A stretch of DNA of 38,234 nt, from positions 1 through 38,234 of the IMG/VR virus record IMGVR_UViG_3300047476_001570, one strand, 5' to 3'. Positions 17,202 to 24,641 of the stretch are shown here, piece after piece. The position numbers were made by a program, and so were the translations under genes. Under the pieces are notes generated by a model, which did no database searches, was not told the DNA's origin, and saw only the letters and a program-made list of their open reading frames with translations. Position 1 is the stretch's first letter, and every line of letters starts with the position of its first letter. Source of the stretch: a virus.

Positions 17202-17241
17202 CCCAACTTAAAAAAAGTTGGTGTTGGGTTGGCAGAAACCC
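17202..17241 (-). other. Overlapping stem-loops upstream of the scaffold promoter
   Basis: Three inverted repeats overlap: CCAACTT (17203-17209) with AAGTTGG (17215-17221); CCCAAC (17202-17207) with GTTGGG (17223-17228); GGGTT (17226-17230) with AACCC (17237-17241). The second excludes both of the others. They lie in the RNA that would read through the terminator from the 70-residue gene. Confidence 0.45.
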
Positions 17242-17250
17242 AAAATAAAT

Positions 17251-17279
17251 AAAAAAAACCCCTCGGTTAGGAGGGGTTT
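17251..17279 (-). terminator. Intrinsic terminator of the 70-residue gene
   Basis: On the minus strand the stem AAACCCCTC/GAGGGGTTT (loop of six bases) is followed by eight T. It lies three bases after the stop codon at 17283. Confidence 0.82.
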
Positions 17280-17282
17280 GTG

Positions 17283-17495
17283 TTAATCTTCGATAACTTC
17301 GTCAATTTTACTCTCGGAAACCGAGGTGATTCTCCAATCATGTTGGAACCCCGTGTATCGTGAAGTAACCTTGGCTTCTACATCGGTTACTGAGTAACCT
17401 TTCACCAATTTCTCTTCTCTAATTTTCTTTAATTTTCCTGAATTCTCATCAGGCAGTTCGTACTGAATTTTCGCTACAAAATATTTTTCATCCAT
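17283..17495 (-). CDS. Small DUF4494-like protein
   Basis: 70 residues. The pattern MDEKYFVAKIQYELPDENSG, then KIREEKLVKGYSVTDVEAKV and WRITSVSES, resembles the small Bacteroidota/phage family DUF4494 (an alpha-beta protein with an N-terminal strand, Lys-rich loop and EA helix); this is from memory, not from a search. The role is unknown. It lies ten bases after the protease gene and ends at a strong terminator, closing the terminase-to-protease unit before the scaffold promoter. Confidence 0.6.
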   Translation of the reverse strand: MDEKYFVAKIQYELPDENSGKLKKIREEKLVKGYSVTDVEAKVTSRYTGFQHDWRITSVSESKIDEVIED

Positions 17496-17505
17496 GGTTT
17501 TAATA

Positions 17506-18234
17506 TTATTTGTCCAAATAATGGTTTAATTTTTTCAATAAGTCAATAGAGCGATTCATTCCTTTTTCACTTACACCGATTTCAGGTGTCCTTGAAACCT
17601 TCTCTTCCTCTAAGTTTTCTTCAAACTTATTTCTATCATCCACATTGGTAAATAAGTAAGCACCTGGTGTAGATGGTGACGATACCAAGTCAAAGCAAAT
17701 TAATTCAAAATCTCCTTGTACTTCATTTTGTTCACCAACCTTTTTCAATGAACCAACACCACGTGATGAAATACCTAATGTAACCCCCTGTCTTAACAAG
17801 TTAGCCGCTTGGTCACCCTTGGTAGAGACAATACCTCTTTCGTGGAAACCAGGTGATGTTAAAAGCTTTAATTTACCCATAAGGATGTGTCCGTCCCACC
17901 AAATATCTGTAATGATGTGAGCTACACGGTCCAAATCGATTAATGATGATTCAGGGTGATTTAATTCAGAAAGAGATGTTCCTTTGGAAATCATCTTCTT
18001 ATAGTTGTCAGCTTCTCTTTTGAGAATCTTTTCAGGATACACTCTACCGTTACGGTTAGGTGTATTGTATTTTTGAAGTACGGCATAAAATTCAAATGGT
18101 TTAGAATAATCCAACATACTTTTGTTGGCTTGTTCCAATAAATTCTTATTGTGTGATTCGCTCGGGGAAATGTATCCCGCGTCCATTTCTATTAATATTC
18201 CTTTACCCGTGTCTTGTGGTCCTAATATTTTCAT
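17506..18234 (-). CDS. Prohead core protease, T4 gp21-like
   Basis: 242 residues. NTPNRNGRVYPEKILKREAD (57-76) is a hallmark of gp21-type proteases. The catalytic His is in LSELNHPESSLIDLDRVAHI (H93), and the catalytic Ser is in GVTLGISSRGVGSL (S156 or S157); FDLVSSPSTPGAYL (181-194) is the conserved region after it. These enzymes cut scaffold, capsid and internal proteins after Glu in [IL]xE sites inside the prohead. The length suits the family (T4 gp21 is about 212). It has its own TATTTATT element 14 bases upstream. Confidence 0.88.
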   Translation of the reverse strand: MKILGPQDTGKGILIEMDAGYISPSESHNKNLLEQANKSMLDYSKPFEFYAVLQKYNTPNRNGRVYPEKILKREADNYKKMISKGTSLSELNHPESSLIDLDRVAHIITDIWWDGHILMGKLKLLTSPGFHERGIVSTKGDQAANLLRQGVTLGISSRGVGSLKKVGEQNEVQGDFELICFDLVSSPSTPGAYLFTNVDDRNKFEENLEEEKVSRTPEIGVSEKGMNRSIDLLKKLNHYLDK

Positions 18235-18248
18235 AAAAGTATTTTAGT

Positions 18249-18256
18249 AATAAATA
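18249..18256 (-). promoter_or_regulatory. Putative late promoter element TATTTATT (minus strand)
   Basis: On the minus strand TATTTATT lies 14 bases before the protease ATG at 18234, in the 25-base gap after the 147-residue gene. Confidence 0.5.
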
Positions 18257-18259
18257 CCA

Positions 18260-18703
18260 TCAAATAGTATCTTTTACTTTTTTTGATACAGTAAAATCAA
18301 AATAGTCGTTATTCTTAAAGTTGTCTACGTAAATAGCCTTGGCAATTTTCTTGAGTTTTTCTTTAAGTTGGGGGTCTTTGAAATCGATATTTTCATTTAG
18401 AAAAAGAGTTATTTCCAAATTCATAAAACTCTTTTTTCCATAGACAATTCCACTTGTTCTTAAATCCAAATCAACAATATTGGTATCTTTGAATGTGTCC
18501 TTATCTGCAATCTCGTAAACGGTGTGTTTTATATTTCTACTAAAATTTCCAACAATCCTATCCCACTTTTCATAATTTTCTTTTGGTGATACCCAACTTT
18601 GTAGGTTTAGATAAACTGATTTGAAATTTTTTGAATCAACTGTTCCATAACTCACTTTTGAATCACTGAATCCTATGATTCGTGCCGTTTTCCCTTTTTT
18701 CAT
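18260..18703 (-). CDS. Protein of unknown function in the head module
   Basis: 147 residues, not recognised. The N terminus is basic (KKGKTARIIGFSDSKVSYG); the middle has alternating strands (KHTVYEIADKD, NIVDLDLRTSGIVYG, MNLEITLFLNENIDF) and the C terminus a Lys-rich helix and strand (KLKKIAKAIYVDNF). No enzyme motif. It is the gene before the prohead protease, a place held in T4 by core protein genes 67 and 68, but there is no visible resemblance to those short acidic proteins. The divergent gap to the bS21 gene holds no TATTTAT element for it. Confidence 0.55.
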   Translation of the reverse strand: MKKGKTARIIGFSDSKVSYGTVDSKNFKSVYLNLQSWVSPKENYEKWDRIVGNFSRNIKHTVYEIADKDTFKDTNIVDLDLRTSGIVYGKKSFMNLEITLFLNENIDFKDPQLKEKLKKIAKAIYVDNFKNNDYFDFTVSKKVKDTI

Positions 18704-18777
18704 TAATTTTCATATTAAAATTCATTTATTTGTTGATAAAATTTAATCAATTTTAATTATCATGTCAAACTTTTCAT

Positions 18778-18785
18778 TATCTTTG
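18778..18785 (+). promoter_or_regulatory. Host-type -7 box before bS21
   Basis: TATCTTTG matches the Bacteroidota -7 consensus and is 16 bases before the ATG at 18802. No clear TTG lies 19-20 bases upstream, so the -33 half is weak. The short leader (about ATTTAATAGAAT) has no Shine-Dalgarno sequence. Confidence 0.5.
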
Positions 18786-18801
18786 AATTATTTAATAGAA
18801 T

Positions 18802-18996
18802 ATGTTAAAAGTTAATATCGATAGTAAACAAAATTTGGAGAAAGCACTTAAGGTCCTTAAGGGTAAAGTAATCAAAACGAAACAAAATGAAAAGTTACGT
18901 GAGAGATTAGAATTTGAGAAAAAAAGTGTCTGGAAAAGAAACCAAAAATTGAAAGCAAAATACGTTCAATCTCAAAAGGACCAAGACGATAAGTAA
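18802..18996 (+). CDS. rpsU: Ribosomal protein bS21 homologue
   Basis: 64 residues, the usual length for bS21. The pattern matches Bacteroidota bS21: a short N-terminal strand (MLKVNID), the helix NLEKALKVLKGKVIKTKQNE (11-30), the invariant-type LRERLEFEKKSVWKRNQKLK (32-51), then a basic tail AKYVQSQKD. bS21 sits on the 30S platform next to the anti-Shine-Dalgarno end of 16S rRNA; in Bacteroidota it helps hide that end. Some phages carry bS21 and are thought to place it in host ribosomes. This is the only plus-strand gene within the late head module, has its own host-type -7 box, and its end is two bases from the convergent 209-residue gene. Confidence 0.75.
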   Translation: MLKVNIDSKQNLEKALKVLKGKVIKTKQNEKLRERLEFEKKSVWKRNQKLKAKYVQSQKDQDDK

Positions 18997-18997
18997 A

Positions 18998-19627
18998 TTA
19001 TAAATTGTTGTGGAGATTATATAATCTCACATAATTGATTTTTGAAAAAGTATCAGACTGAATCTGTTCGATTGTTTCCTGCAATTTCTTACTGGTAATC
19101 TCATCTAAAGATTCTGTGATGTTACTCAATTTACCAATAGTCTTTGACTTTAATTCATCAAATTCTTTTGAGAGTTCCACATCTTCTGTCATTAATACTT
19201 TAGACAAATCTCTTTTAGAATCCTCATCTAAATTGTCGATGAATCCTTTTATAGATTTGTTGGCTACGTTTAACAAAGTTTCAATTGGTAAATTAATGTG
19301 AGATTTTACTTCACTTGATTCACTCAACAACCCGATTAAAGTTTTCTTACTTGTTACAGTTTCCATAATTTTGTTTGGTGAACTATAAACAATATTGTCA
19401 ATGTCTGAGTAATTGTTTTCACACACAACATTTTGAACCCAATATTCTATTTTTTGTGTGTTTAATTTTGGAAGTATTCTTTCAATGTGTTTTATTGACT
19501 CATTAATGTATGCTTCAGCAATTTCTTTACTAAGACCTTTTTTCTTGGATAATTCTGTGTAAATGTAAAACATTGTACTGGCGTTTTTATTTTCCAATAC
19601 TAATTTAATGAAGTTTTTTAACTCCAT
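18998..19627 (-). CDS. Helical protein of unknown function between portal and protease genes
   Basis: 209 residues, not recognised. Almost all helix, with acidic C-terminal half (MTEDVELSKEFDELKSKTIG, ITESLDEITSKKLQETI). The N terminus, MELKNFIKLVLENKN, resembles the short capsid-targeting-type helices found elsewhere here, with VLE at 10-12. The place between portal and prohead protease is that of core/internal proteins 67-68 in T4, so a prohead core component is a reasonable inference. It begins nine bases after a possible 20-codon ORF. Confidence 0.55.
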   Translation of the reverse strand: MELKNFIKLVLENKNASTMFYIYTELSKKKGLSKEIAEAYINESIKHIERILPKLNTQKIEYWVQNVVCENNYSDIDNIVYSSPNKIMETVTSKKTLIGLLSESSEVKSHINLPIETLLNVANKSIKGFIDNLDEDSKRDLSKVLMTEDVELSKEFDELKSKTIGKLSNITESLDEITSKKLQETIEQIQSDTFSKINYVRLYNLHNNL

Positions 19628-19636
19628 TTTAGCTGT

Positions 19637-19699
19637 TTAATTAACAAAAGAGTTAATCAACAACTCTTCTATTTTACTCATTAATTGTCCAAATTTCAT
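19637..19699 (-). CDS. Possible 20-residue peptide or leader ORF
   Basis: ATG at 19699 opens a 20-codon frame (MKFGQLMSKIEELLINSFVN) ending nine bases before the 209-residue gene. A TATTTATA element lies 13 bases upstream, so the ORF is the first one on that message. It could be a tiny prohead core peptide, a translational leader for the next gene, or the remnant of a longer gene. The spacing favours translation, but 20 codons are weak evidence. Confidence 0.3.
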   Translation of the reverse strand: MKFGQLMSKIEELLINSFVN

Positions 19700-19712
19700 A
19701 GTAGGTTTTAAT

Positions 19713-19720
19713 TATAAATA
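19713..19720 (-). promoter_or_regulatory. Putative late promoter element TATTTATA (minus strand)
   Basis: On the minus strand a perfect TATTTATA lies between the portal stop codon and the 20-codon ORF, 13 bases before the ATG at 19699. Confidence 0.55.
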
Positions 19721-19722
19721 TA

Positions 19723-21540
19723 TCAATCAATCAGTTTTCTAAGAGATTCTTCAATTACTCCTAAAGAACGACTACCTTTTTCTAAATCAATATCATCCAC
19801 ACCGTAAACATTATCACGTTCTAAGATGATATTCATGTCTTTTTTAATTGACTCTGGTGTAACAGCACCTTCACCTCCTGCGGGTGGAATACTCTCTGCT
19901 GGTGGAGCTCCTCCACCACCTAAATCAGCCATCATATCACCACCACCTTCTGCTGGTGGAGCTGTTGTTCCTGACGATGGTGTTCCATTACCATACAATC
20001 TATCAAGGTTATCAAAAATACCTGTTTTGGTAATAACGTTACCAGTATTTTGAATTTCAAGTGATACTGCTTTTTCCAATCTTTGTTGTTGTAAATCCAA
20101 TTTAATTTCTTCATCAGAGAATCCAAGAATGTGTTTCTTAGCCCATGATTGTGATGTTGGAGCAATACCTTCAATTGGTGCAACTGCATCTTTATACAAC
20201 AACATCTTTTCTTTCCATACATCAATGGTAAGTAAGTCAGCTTGTTTAGATGGGTTAGTTAAACTTAATTGGAATGAACCCAATTCATCTTCAAATCCTA
20301 ATAAAAATAAGTGAATGATTGCGATTTTATTAAGTTCGGCAACCATAGACTTTTGAATTCTATTGATTGTACGAGCAAAACGAATGTCTTGTAATGATAA
20401 GTTTCTACCATCACCAACAACTTCTTCAAAACCTAAGAATGCTTTTGGAATTCTTAATGCTGTTAAAAGTTTCTTTTGGATATATTCAATATCGGCAATT
20501 TCAGATAAGTTTTGAGCTCCTGGTAATGTCTCAATAGGGTTTGGTGCACCAGGGTCACGAACAGGAATAAAGAAATCTTGGTCAACCGCCATTTGGTTGA
20601 ATCTCATATCCACGTTTCCTGATTGTGGGTCAACCACTTGGTCTTTCTTAAACTGTTGTGCAAATCTTTGAACGTATGGTTGAATATCAGCGTCATCCAT
20701 GTTACCAACAAACACCTTAAACACACGTCTTTCAGGTGCTCTTGATGTTCTGTAAACCAACATCGCGTCTTCAGCCAAAACTAACTGTTTCCAAGTACGT
20801 CTTGCTTTTTCCAACATTGATGTACCATAAGGAAGTTTTCTATCGTCACCCAATAATCTGAAGTGAGCAATTTCCCAACTGTTAAATTCAAGTTGTTTGT
20901 TTTTCCAAGTAAATGTTAAACTTTTAACACCAGCATTTGATGCCGTTGGTCCACCATAACCTGAAGTGGCTCTACCTTTCATACCAACTTCAATACGTTC
21001 AACTTCGATGTTTGGTAATTGTAAACAACCAACAACACCTTTTTCAGGGTCCAACTTTAAGAAAACAAAGTTATCACCATACTTTGCGGTATTACGTGTC
21101 CACATCGGTAAGTTTGTATTAATATCCAACGCATTGTTAAATAAATCCCCCAATACAGATTTGATTCTTGGAGAATCACAATAGATTTGTAACATGTAAC
21201 CATCTTCATCTACAGTTGTAGATTCTTCAGCATAGGTATCAAGAGCCGCAGAAATTTCAGGAGTGTACTCCATAGATTCGTAGTCATAATACGATGCCAA
21301 ACGAGTTGGTTCATAATAAACCGCCTGACTATAAAGGTTATTTTCAATTTTAGCCCATTGACTGGCAATATAAAATGTTTGTTGAGCTTGGAGTTTTTGT
21401 TTCTCATACTCAGCCTTATCCTGAGTTCTTAGAAGTTCTTTTTTATCGAACTTATATGTGGGCATGTCTTGACCCAACAAAGAATTAGGTCCTAACTCCT
21501 GGGATAATCTTTGCCATATTGTCAAGTTTTTTTGGTCCAT
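19723..21540 (-). CDS. Portal protein, T4 gp20-like
   Basis: 605 residues. The order terminase-portal-protease-scaffold-capsid and the sequence pattern (YYEPTRLASYYDYESMEYTP, AALDTYAEESTT, NTAKYGDNFVFLKLDPEKGV, EDAMLVYRTSRAPERRVFKV, KKLLTALRIPKAFLGFEE) are those of gp20-type portals, which form the dodecameric DNA channel. The length is close to T4 gp20 (524) plus a Gly/Pro/Ala-rich linker (about 510-555) and a short C-terminal helix (VIEESLRKLID), which includes an I-E-E possible cleavage site. It begins 30 bases after the terminase stop. Confidence 0.85.
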   Translation of the reverse strand: MDQKNLTIWQRLSQELGPNSLLGQDMPTYKFDKKELLRTQDKAEYEKQKLQAQQTFYIASQWAKIENNLYSQAVYYEPTRLASYYDYESMEYTPEISAALDTYAEESTTVDEDGYMLQIYCDSPRIKSVLGDLFNNALDINTNLPMWTRNTAKYGDNFVFLKLDPEKGVVGCLQLPNIEVERIEVGMKGRATSGYGGPTASNAGVKSLTFTWKNKQLEFNSWEIAHFRLLGDDRKLPYGTSMLEKARRTWKQLVLAEDAMLVYRTSRAPERRVFKVFVGNMDDADIQPYVQRFAQQFKKDQVVDPQSGNVDMRFNQMAVDQDFFIPVRDPGAPNPIETLPGAQNLSEIADIEYIQKKLLTALRIPKAFLGFEEVVGDGRNLSLQDIRFARTINRIQKSMVAELNKIAIIHLFLLGFEDELGSFQLSLTNPSKQADLLTIDVWKEKMLLYKDAVAPIEGIAPTSQSWAKKHILGFSDEEIKLDLQQQRLEKAVSLEIQNTGNVITKTGIFDNLDRLYGNGTPSSGTTAPPAEGGGDMMADLGGGGAPPAESIPPAGGEGAVTPESIKKDMNIILERDNVYGVDDIDLEKGSRSLGVIEESLRKLID

Positions 21541-21570
21541 ATTGAAAATCTATATTATATTCTATTTTTA

Positions 21571-23340
21571 TCAACGCTTCATCCCGCCGAATAACCATAA
21601 ATACTGTTGATAATCTTTTTGTGATGGTTGATTTCGATAAGCAGGATTATCTTTGAAGTTTGTATTTGGCATTGCCGGATTAAAATATTGGTCTTTTGGT
21701 GGTTCATGTGATTGAACTGTCCATGACTCCAACATTGTTTTGGCTTGTTGTGTAACCTTTGTAAGTTGTGAGAATGATGAATCAGAAACGTACACCGCCA
21801 TAGCTAAAGACATGATTAAATCATCATGTTGACCTTTCATATGGTCTGGTCGTCCATTGACATATACAAACGTATTCATTTCATTCAATAATCTTGATGA
21901 ATGAACTTTTAATCCATGTCTTAAACTTTCTTCAAGAGCTGCAATAATTTGAACCCTTTTGTTGTTAAAGTTAATACCAGGAATTTTATCAGCAGCTTTT
22001 GGGTCGTATTTCCATTTGTTACCAAAATCAACTCCATCAATATATAAATCTTTATAACCAAGTTCTTGTAGTTTTCTTGCAGTTGCAACACCCATACCAC
22101 CCGTAATATCGACTACTATAAAACAGTTATACATGTTACCCCACTTGTAAGCAATTTCCGCCAACACGTCAGGTGGAAGTTTTCCAACATATTCAGCAAC
22201 CTGTTCCCTGTCATCAAAATCAAATATTTGGAATGTAGAATAATCCTCAGAATCTCCTCGAGATACGTCCACCCCCATAATATATCTATGACCCATTTCA
22301 GGTTCTTTCCATATCCAAAGTCCACCACCCATCATTTTATTGATAGGTTCCTTAATCATGTTATCAGTGATGTTTTTAATTAAGTTAGAATCAAATACGT
22401 TATCACCCGAACCCAAGAAATTACATTCCAATTCCTGAGAAACTTTACGTTTGTCGTATTTAAGTTTCTTAACCATTGCCTCAAACCAAGATGAACATGG
22501 TTTGTATCCTAATTCAAAATAAGCTTTTAACTCATCGTAATTTCTTTCGTAGGGGTCATGACCTGAATAATCAATAACTCTGTCGGCTGTATATTCTTCA
22601 CGGTTTAACAAATAATGAATAATTTCATCAGTCTTAACCAAATACAAATCTTTAGTGTAACGAGGGTCACGATACCAATACATTTCGGTAATCTTGAAAT
22701 CGTTCATTCCACGATTGGCTTGTTCGTAAATTTCATAGTAGATTGGGTCATATCCGTTTGGTGTTGACACAACGACAACTTTACCACCCGTAGACAACGA
22801 AGCCATACAAGCCGCCCAGAAATCACCGTCAGCCTCAATATACGCAGCCTCGTCAAATATCAACATAGTGGGGGTATAACCACGAAGTGCATCCTTTGAT
22901 GTTGCAACCGCTTTAACTTCACAACCATTTGTTAATTTGAAATGTCTCGCAGCGTTTTTATCAGGAGAAAATCCAACACCTACCCAAGCAGGCCATTGTT
23001 CTGTAAAACCACGAATTTTATTCGCCATTTCCACAGCAGTATCTAATTTGTTGGCAATAATCAAAACCTTTTCAGGTCTGTTTTTAGATGCGAACACAAG
23101 TCGTTTACTTGCCCAAGCAGCGGTTACCGTAGACACACCTGCCTGACGATACTTTAACGCAATGTTTTCGTTGTAATTTTCATAATCCTCAACCAAATTA
23201 ACTTGGTCAGGAAATAACTCTAATGGGACGTATCTTGACTGAGTGTTATCATAAGTCTGAAGATACGTCTTTAGAGCGTATGGTGTGTTTTTAATGCACC
23301 TTGTGTATTCTAATAATAATTGTTCTTTGGTAAAACCCAT
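21571..23340 (-). CDS. Terminase large subunit, T4 gp17-like
   Basis: 589 residues. ATPase domain: Walker A-like RQAGVST (65-71, the phage variant lacking GK), Walker B MLIFDEAAYI (159-168), and coupling motif VVVVSTPNG (188-196). Nuclease domain: IMGVDVSRGD (354-363) with the first Asp, FIVVDITGGMG with the second, and GQHDDLIMSLAMA near the C terminus with the last acidic residues. It cuts and pumps DNA into the prohead through the portal. The length is close to T4 gp17 (610). No tail sheath or tube gene lies between it and the portal gene, unlike T4. Confidence 0.92.
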   Translation of the reverse strand: MGFTKEQLLLEYTRCIKNTPYALKTYLQTYDNTQSRYVPLELFPDQVNLVEDYENYNENIALKYRQAGVSTVTAAWASKRLVFASKNRPEKVLIIANKLDTAVEMANKIRGFTEQWPAWVGVGFSPDKNAARHFKLTNGCEVKAVATSKDALRGYTPTMLIFDEAAYIEADGDFWAACMASLSTGGKVVVVSTPNGYDPIYYEIYEQANRGMNDFKITEMYWYRDPRYTKDLYLVKTDEIIHYLLNREEYTADRVIDYSGHDPYERNYDELKAYFELGYKPCSSWFEAMVKKLKYDKRKVSQELECNFLGSGDNVFDSNLIKNITDNMIKEPINKMMGGGLWIWKEPEMGHRYIMGVDVSRGDSEDYSTFQIFDFDDREQVAEYVGKLPPDVLAEIAYKWGNMYNCFIVVDITGGMGVATARKLQELGYKDLYIDGVDFGNKWKYDPKAADKIPGINFNNKRVQIIAALEESLRHGLKVHSSRLLNEMNTFVYVNGRPDHMKGQHDDLIMSLAMAVYVSDSSFSQLTKVTQQAKTMLESWTVQSHEPPKDQYFNPAMPNTNFKDNPAYRNQPSQKDYQQYLWLFGGMKR

Positions 23341-23354
23341 ATAAAAGGTTAGTG

Positions 23355-24641
23355 TTAGGACCTGTCGATACCTAAACTACCTAAGAAATCATCTAAATCA
23401 CTTAAATCATCTGGGTCAATGTCATCATCTTCATCACCGTAATCGGATGAATCATCATCATCATTATCGTGAACTTCATTAAGGTGATTAACAATTTCAG
23501 TAACCATTCTGTCTAAGATAGATGTTGCCTTTGCATCACCTCTTAAAATCATTTTCGCTAGTTTGAAAAATTCATCAGCAGACAACGCTGAAAATCTTGC
23601 AAATAGGTAGCTTTGTATGAATTTTTTATCTTCTTCAAATAAACGTTCAGGGTATGCATTTAAGAATTTTTCCCACAATACAGGTCCAAGTCTTAAATCC
23701 CAAACTTCATTTACTAAAGTATCTGTAGAAGCCATGACCATTTCGGCTTGTTTTGGGTCGTCAGGAAGTCCTTGGGTACCCAACACTTCCATAGTACCTT
23801 TGATTAACTCATGAACCAAAATAGGGAAAAACAAACCACGAGCTTTAACTGTTGGTGGGTCAGTTTCAATGTCAACCTCTTCTTTACCTCCAACACCTGA
23901 TTGACTCATCATCATATCCATCATTTGGTCAGGTAATACCCAATACATCAAATCATTAACAGACATAACAACACCGTATAGATTCAATAACCTTGGGTCA
24001 ATTCTATCAAGTTCATCTCTAACTAATTCAAACATATAATGTCCTTTTTTAGATGAGCCTTGAATCAACGCATTGATAAATCTTCTTTTAGCTTTCTCGA
24101 TATCAAATCTTTCAAATGCGGTAATAAAATCTTCAATGTCTTCTTCTTGTTGTTGGAAGTTTTGTTCGATTTCTTCTTCTTCAGGTTCTTCACCTTCTTT
24201 TGAAAATCCTTCCATATCAATTTCACCCATACCAACAAGTTTGGCATCGTATTGTAATTGGTCGGGTCTTACACCCATTTCTTTTCTAACTAAATCAATT
24301 GCCAAATTTTCCAAATATTCTTTATGATTAGCTTGAATTCTAAATAATTCTTGAACTCCTCTCATCATAGCCATTTGTAACTGCATTAAAGCATTTTGAC
24401 CTGAAATATTTTCTTGACCTGTATATCTTTTTACTTTATCAACAACATCTTTGAATCTCTTAGATGCGATTAATTGTTCAAATGTTTGAGGTACTTGACC
24501 ACCTTGAATATCAGGAAACGCAGGATTTTTAGATAAAGGAGTTTCACCTCTATTTATCTTACCCTCAACGTCTGGTGACATTCTTTCAGGTCTATCTCCA
24601 TAATCTATTGGAGCTTCATGTATTCTTTTTTTATTAGCCAT
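23355..24641 (-). CDS. Acidic protein of unknown function upstream of terminase
   Basis: 428 residues, not recognised. The N-terminal 40 residues are Pro/charged and probably disordered (HEAPIDYGDRPERMSPD). A helical core follows (LMQLQMAMMRGVQELFRIQA; KAKRRFINALIQGSSKKGHY; LLNLYGVVMSVNDLMYWVLP). An acidic linker (about 150-165) and a very acidic end (DDDDDSSDYGDEDDDIDPDD) are present. It starts on the stop codon of the upstream gene (one-base overlap) and ends 15 bases before terminase. The gene position is that of the small terminase in T4, but the sequence offers no DNA-binding motif; a head or packaging role is only contextual. Confidence 0.55.
   Translation of the reverse strand: MANKKRIHEAPIDYGDRPERMSPDVEGKINRGETPLSKNPAFPDIQGGQVPQTFEQLIASKRFKDVVDKVKRYTGQENISGQNALMQLQMAMMRGVQELFRIQANHKEYLENLAIDLVRKEMGVRPDQLQYDAKLVGMGEIDMEGFSKEGEEPEEEEIEQNFQQQEEDIEDFITAFERFDIEKAKRRFINALIQGSSKKGHYMFELVRDELDRIDPRLLNLYGVVMSVNDLMYWVLPDQMMDMMMSQSGVGGKEEVDIETDPPTVKARGLFFPILVHELIKGTMEVLGTQGLPDDPKQAEMVMASTDTLVNEVWDLRLGPVLWEKFLNAYPERLFEEDKKFIQSYLFARFSALSADEFFKLAKMILRGDAKATSILDRMVTEIVNHLNEVHDNDDDDSSDYGDEDDDIDPDDLSDLDDFLGSLGIDRS

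Noticed and set aside
17168-17206. 13-residue N-terminal extension of the scaffold
   Set aside because: It contains the TATTTATT element; MAEKK at 17167 is a normal start after it.
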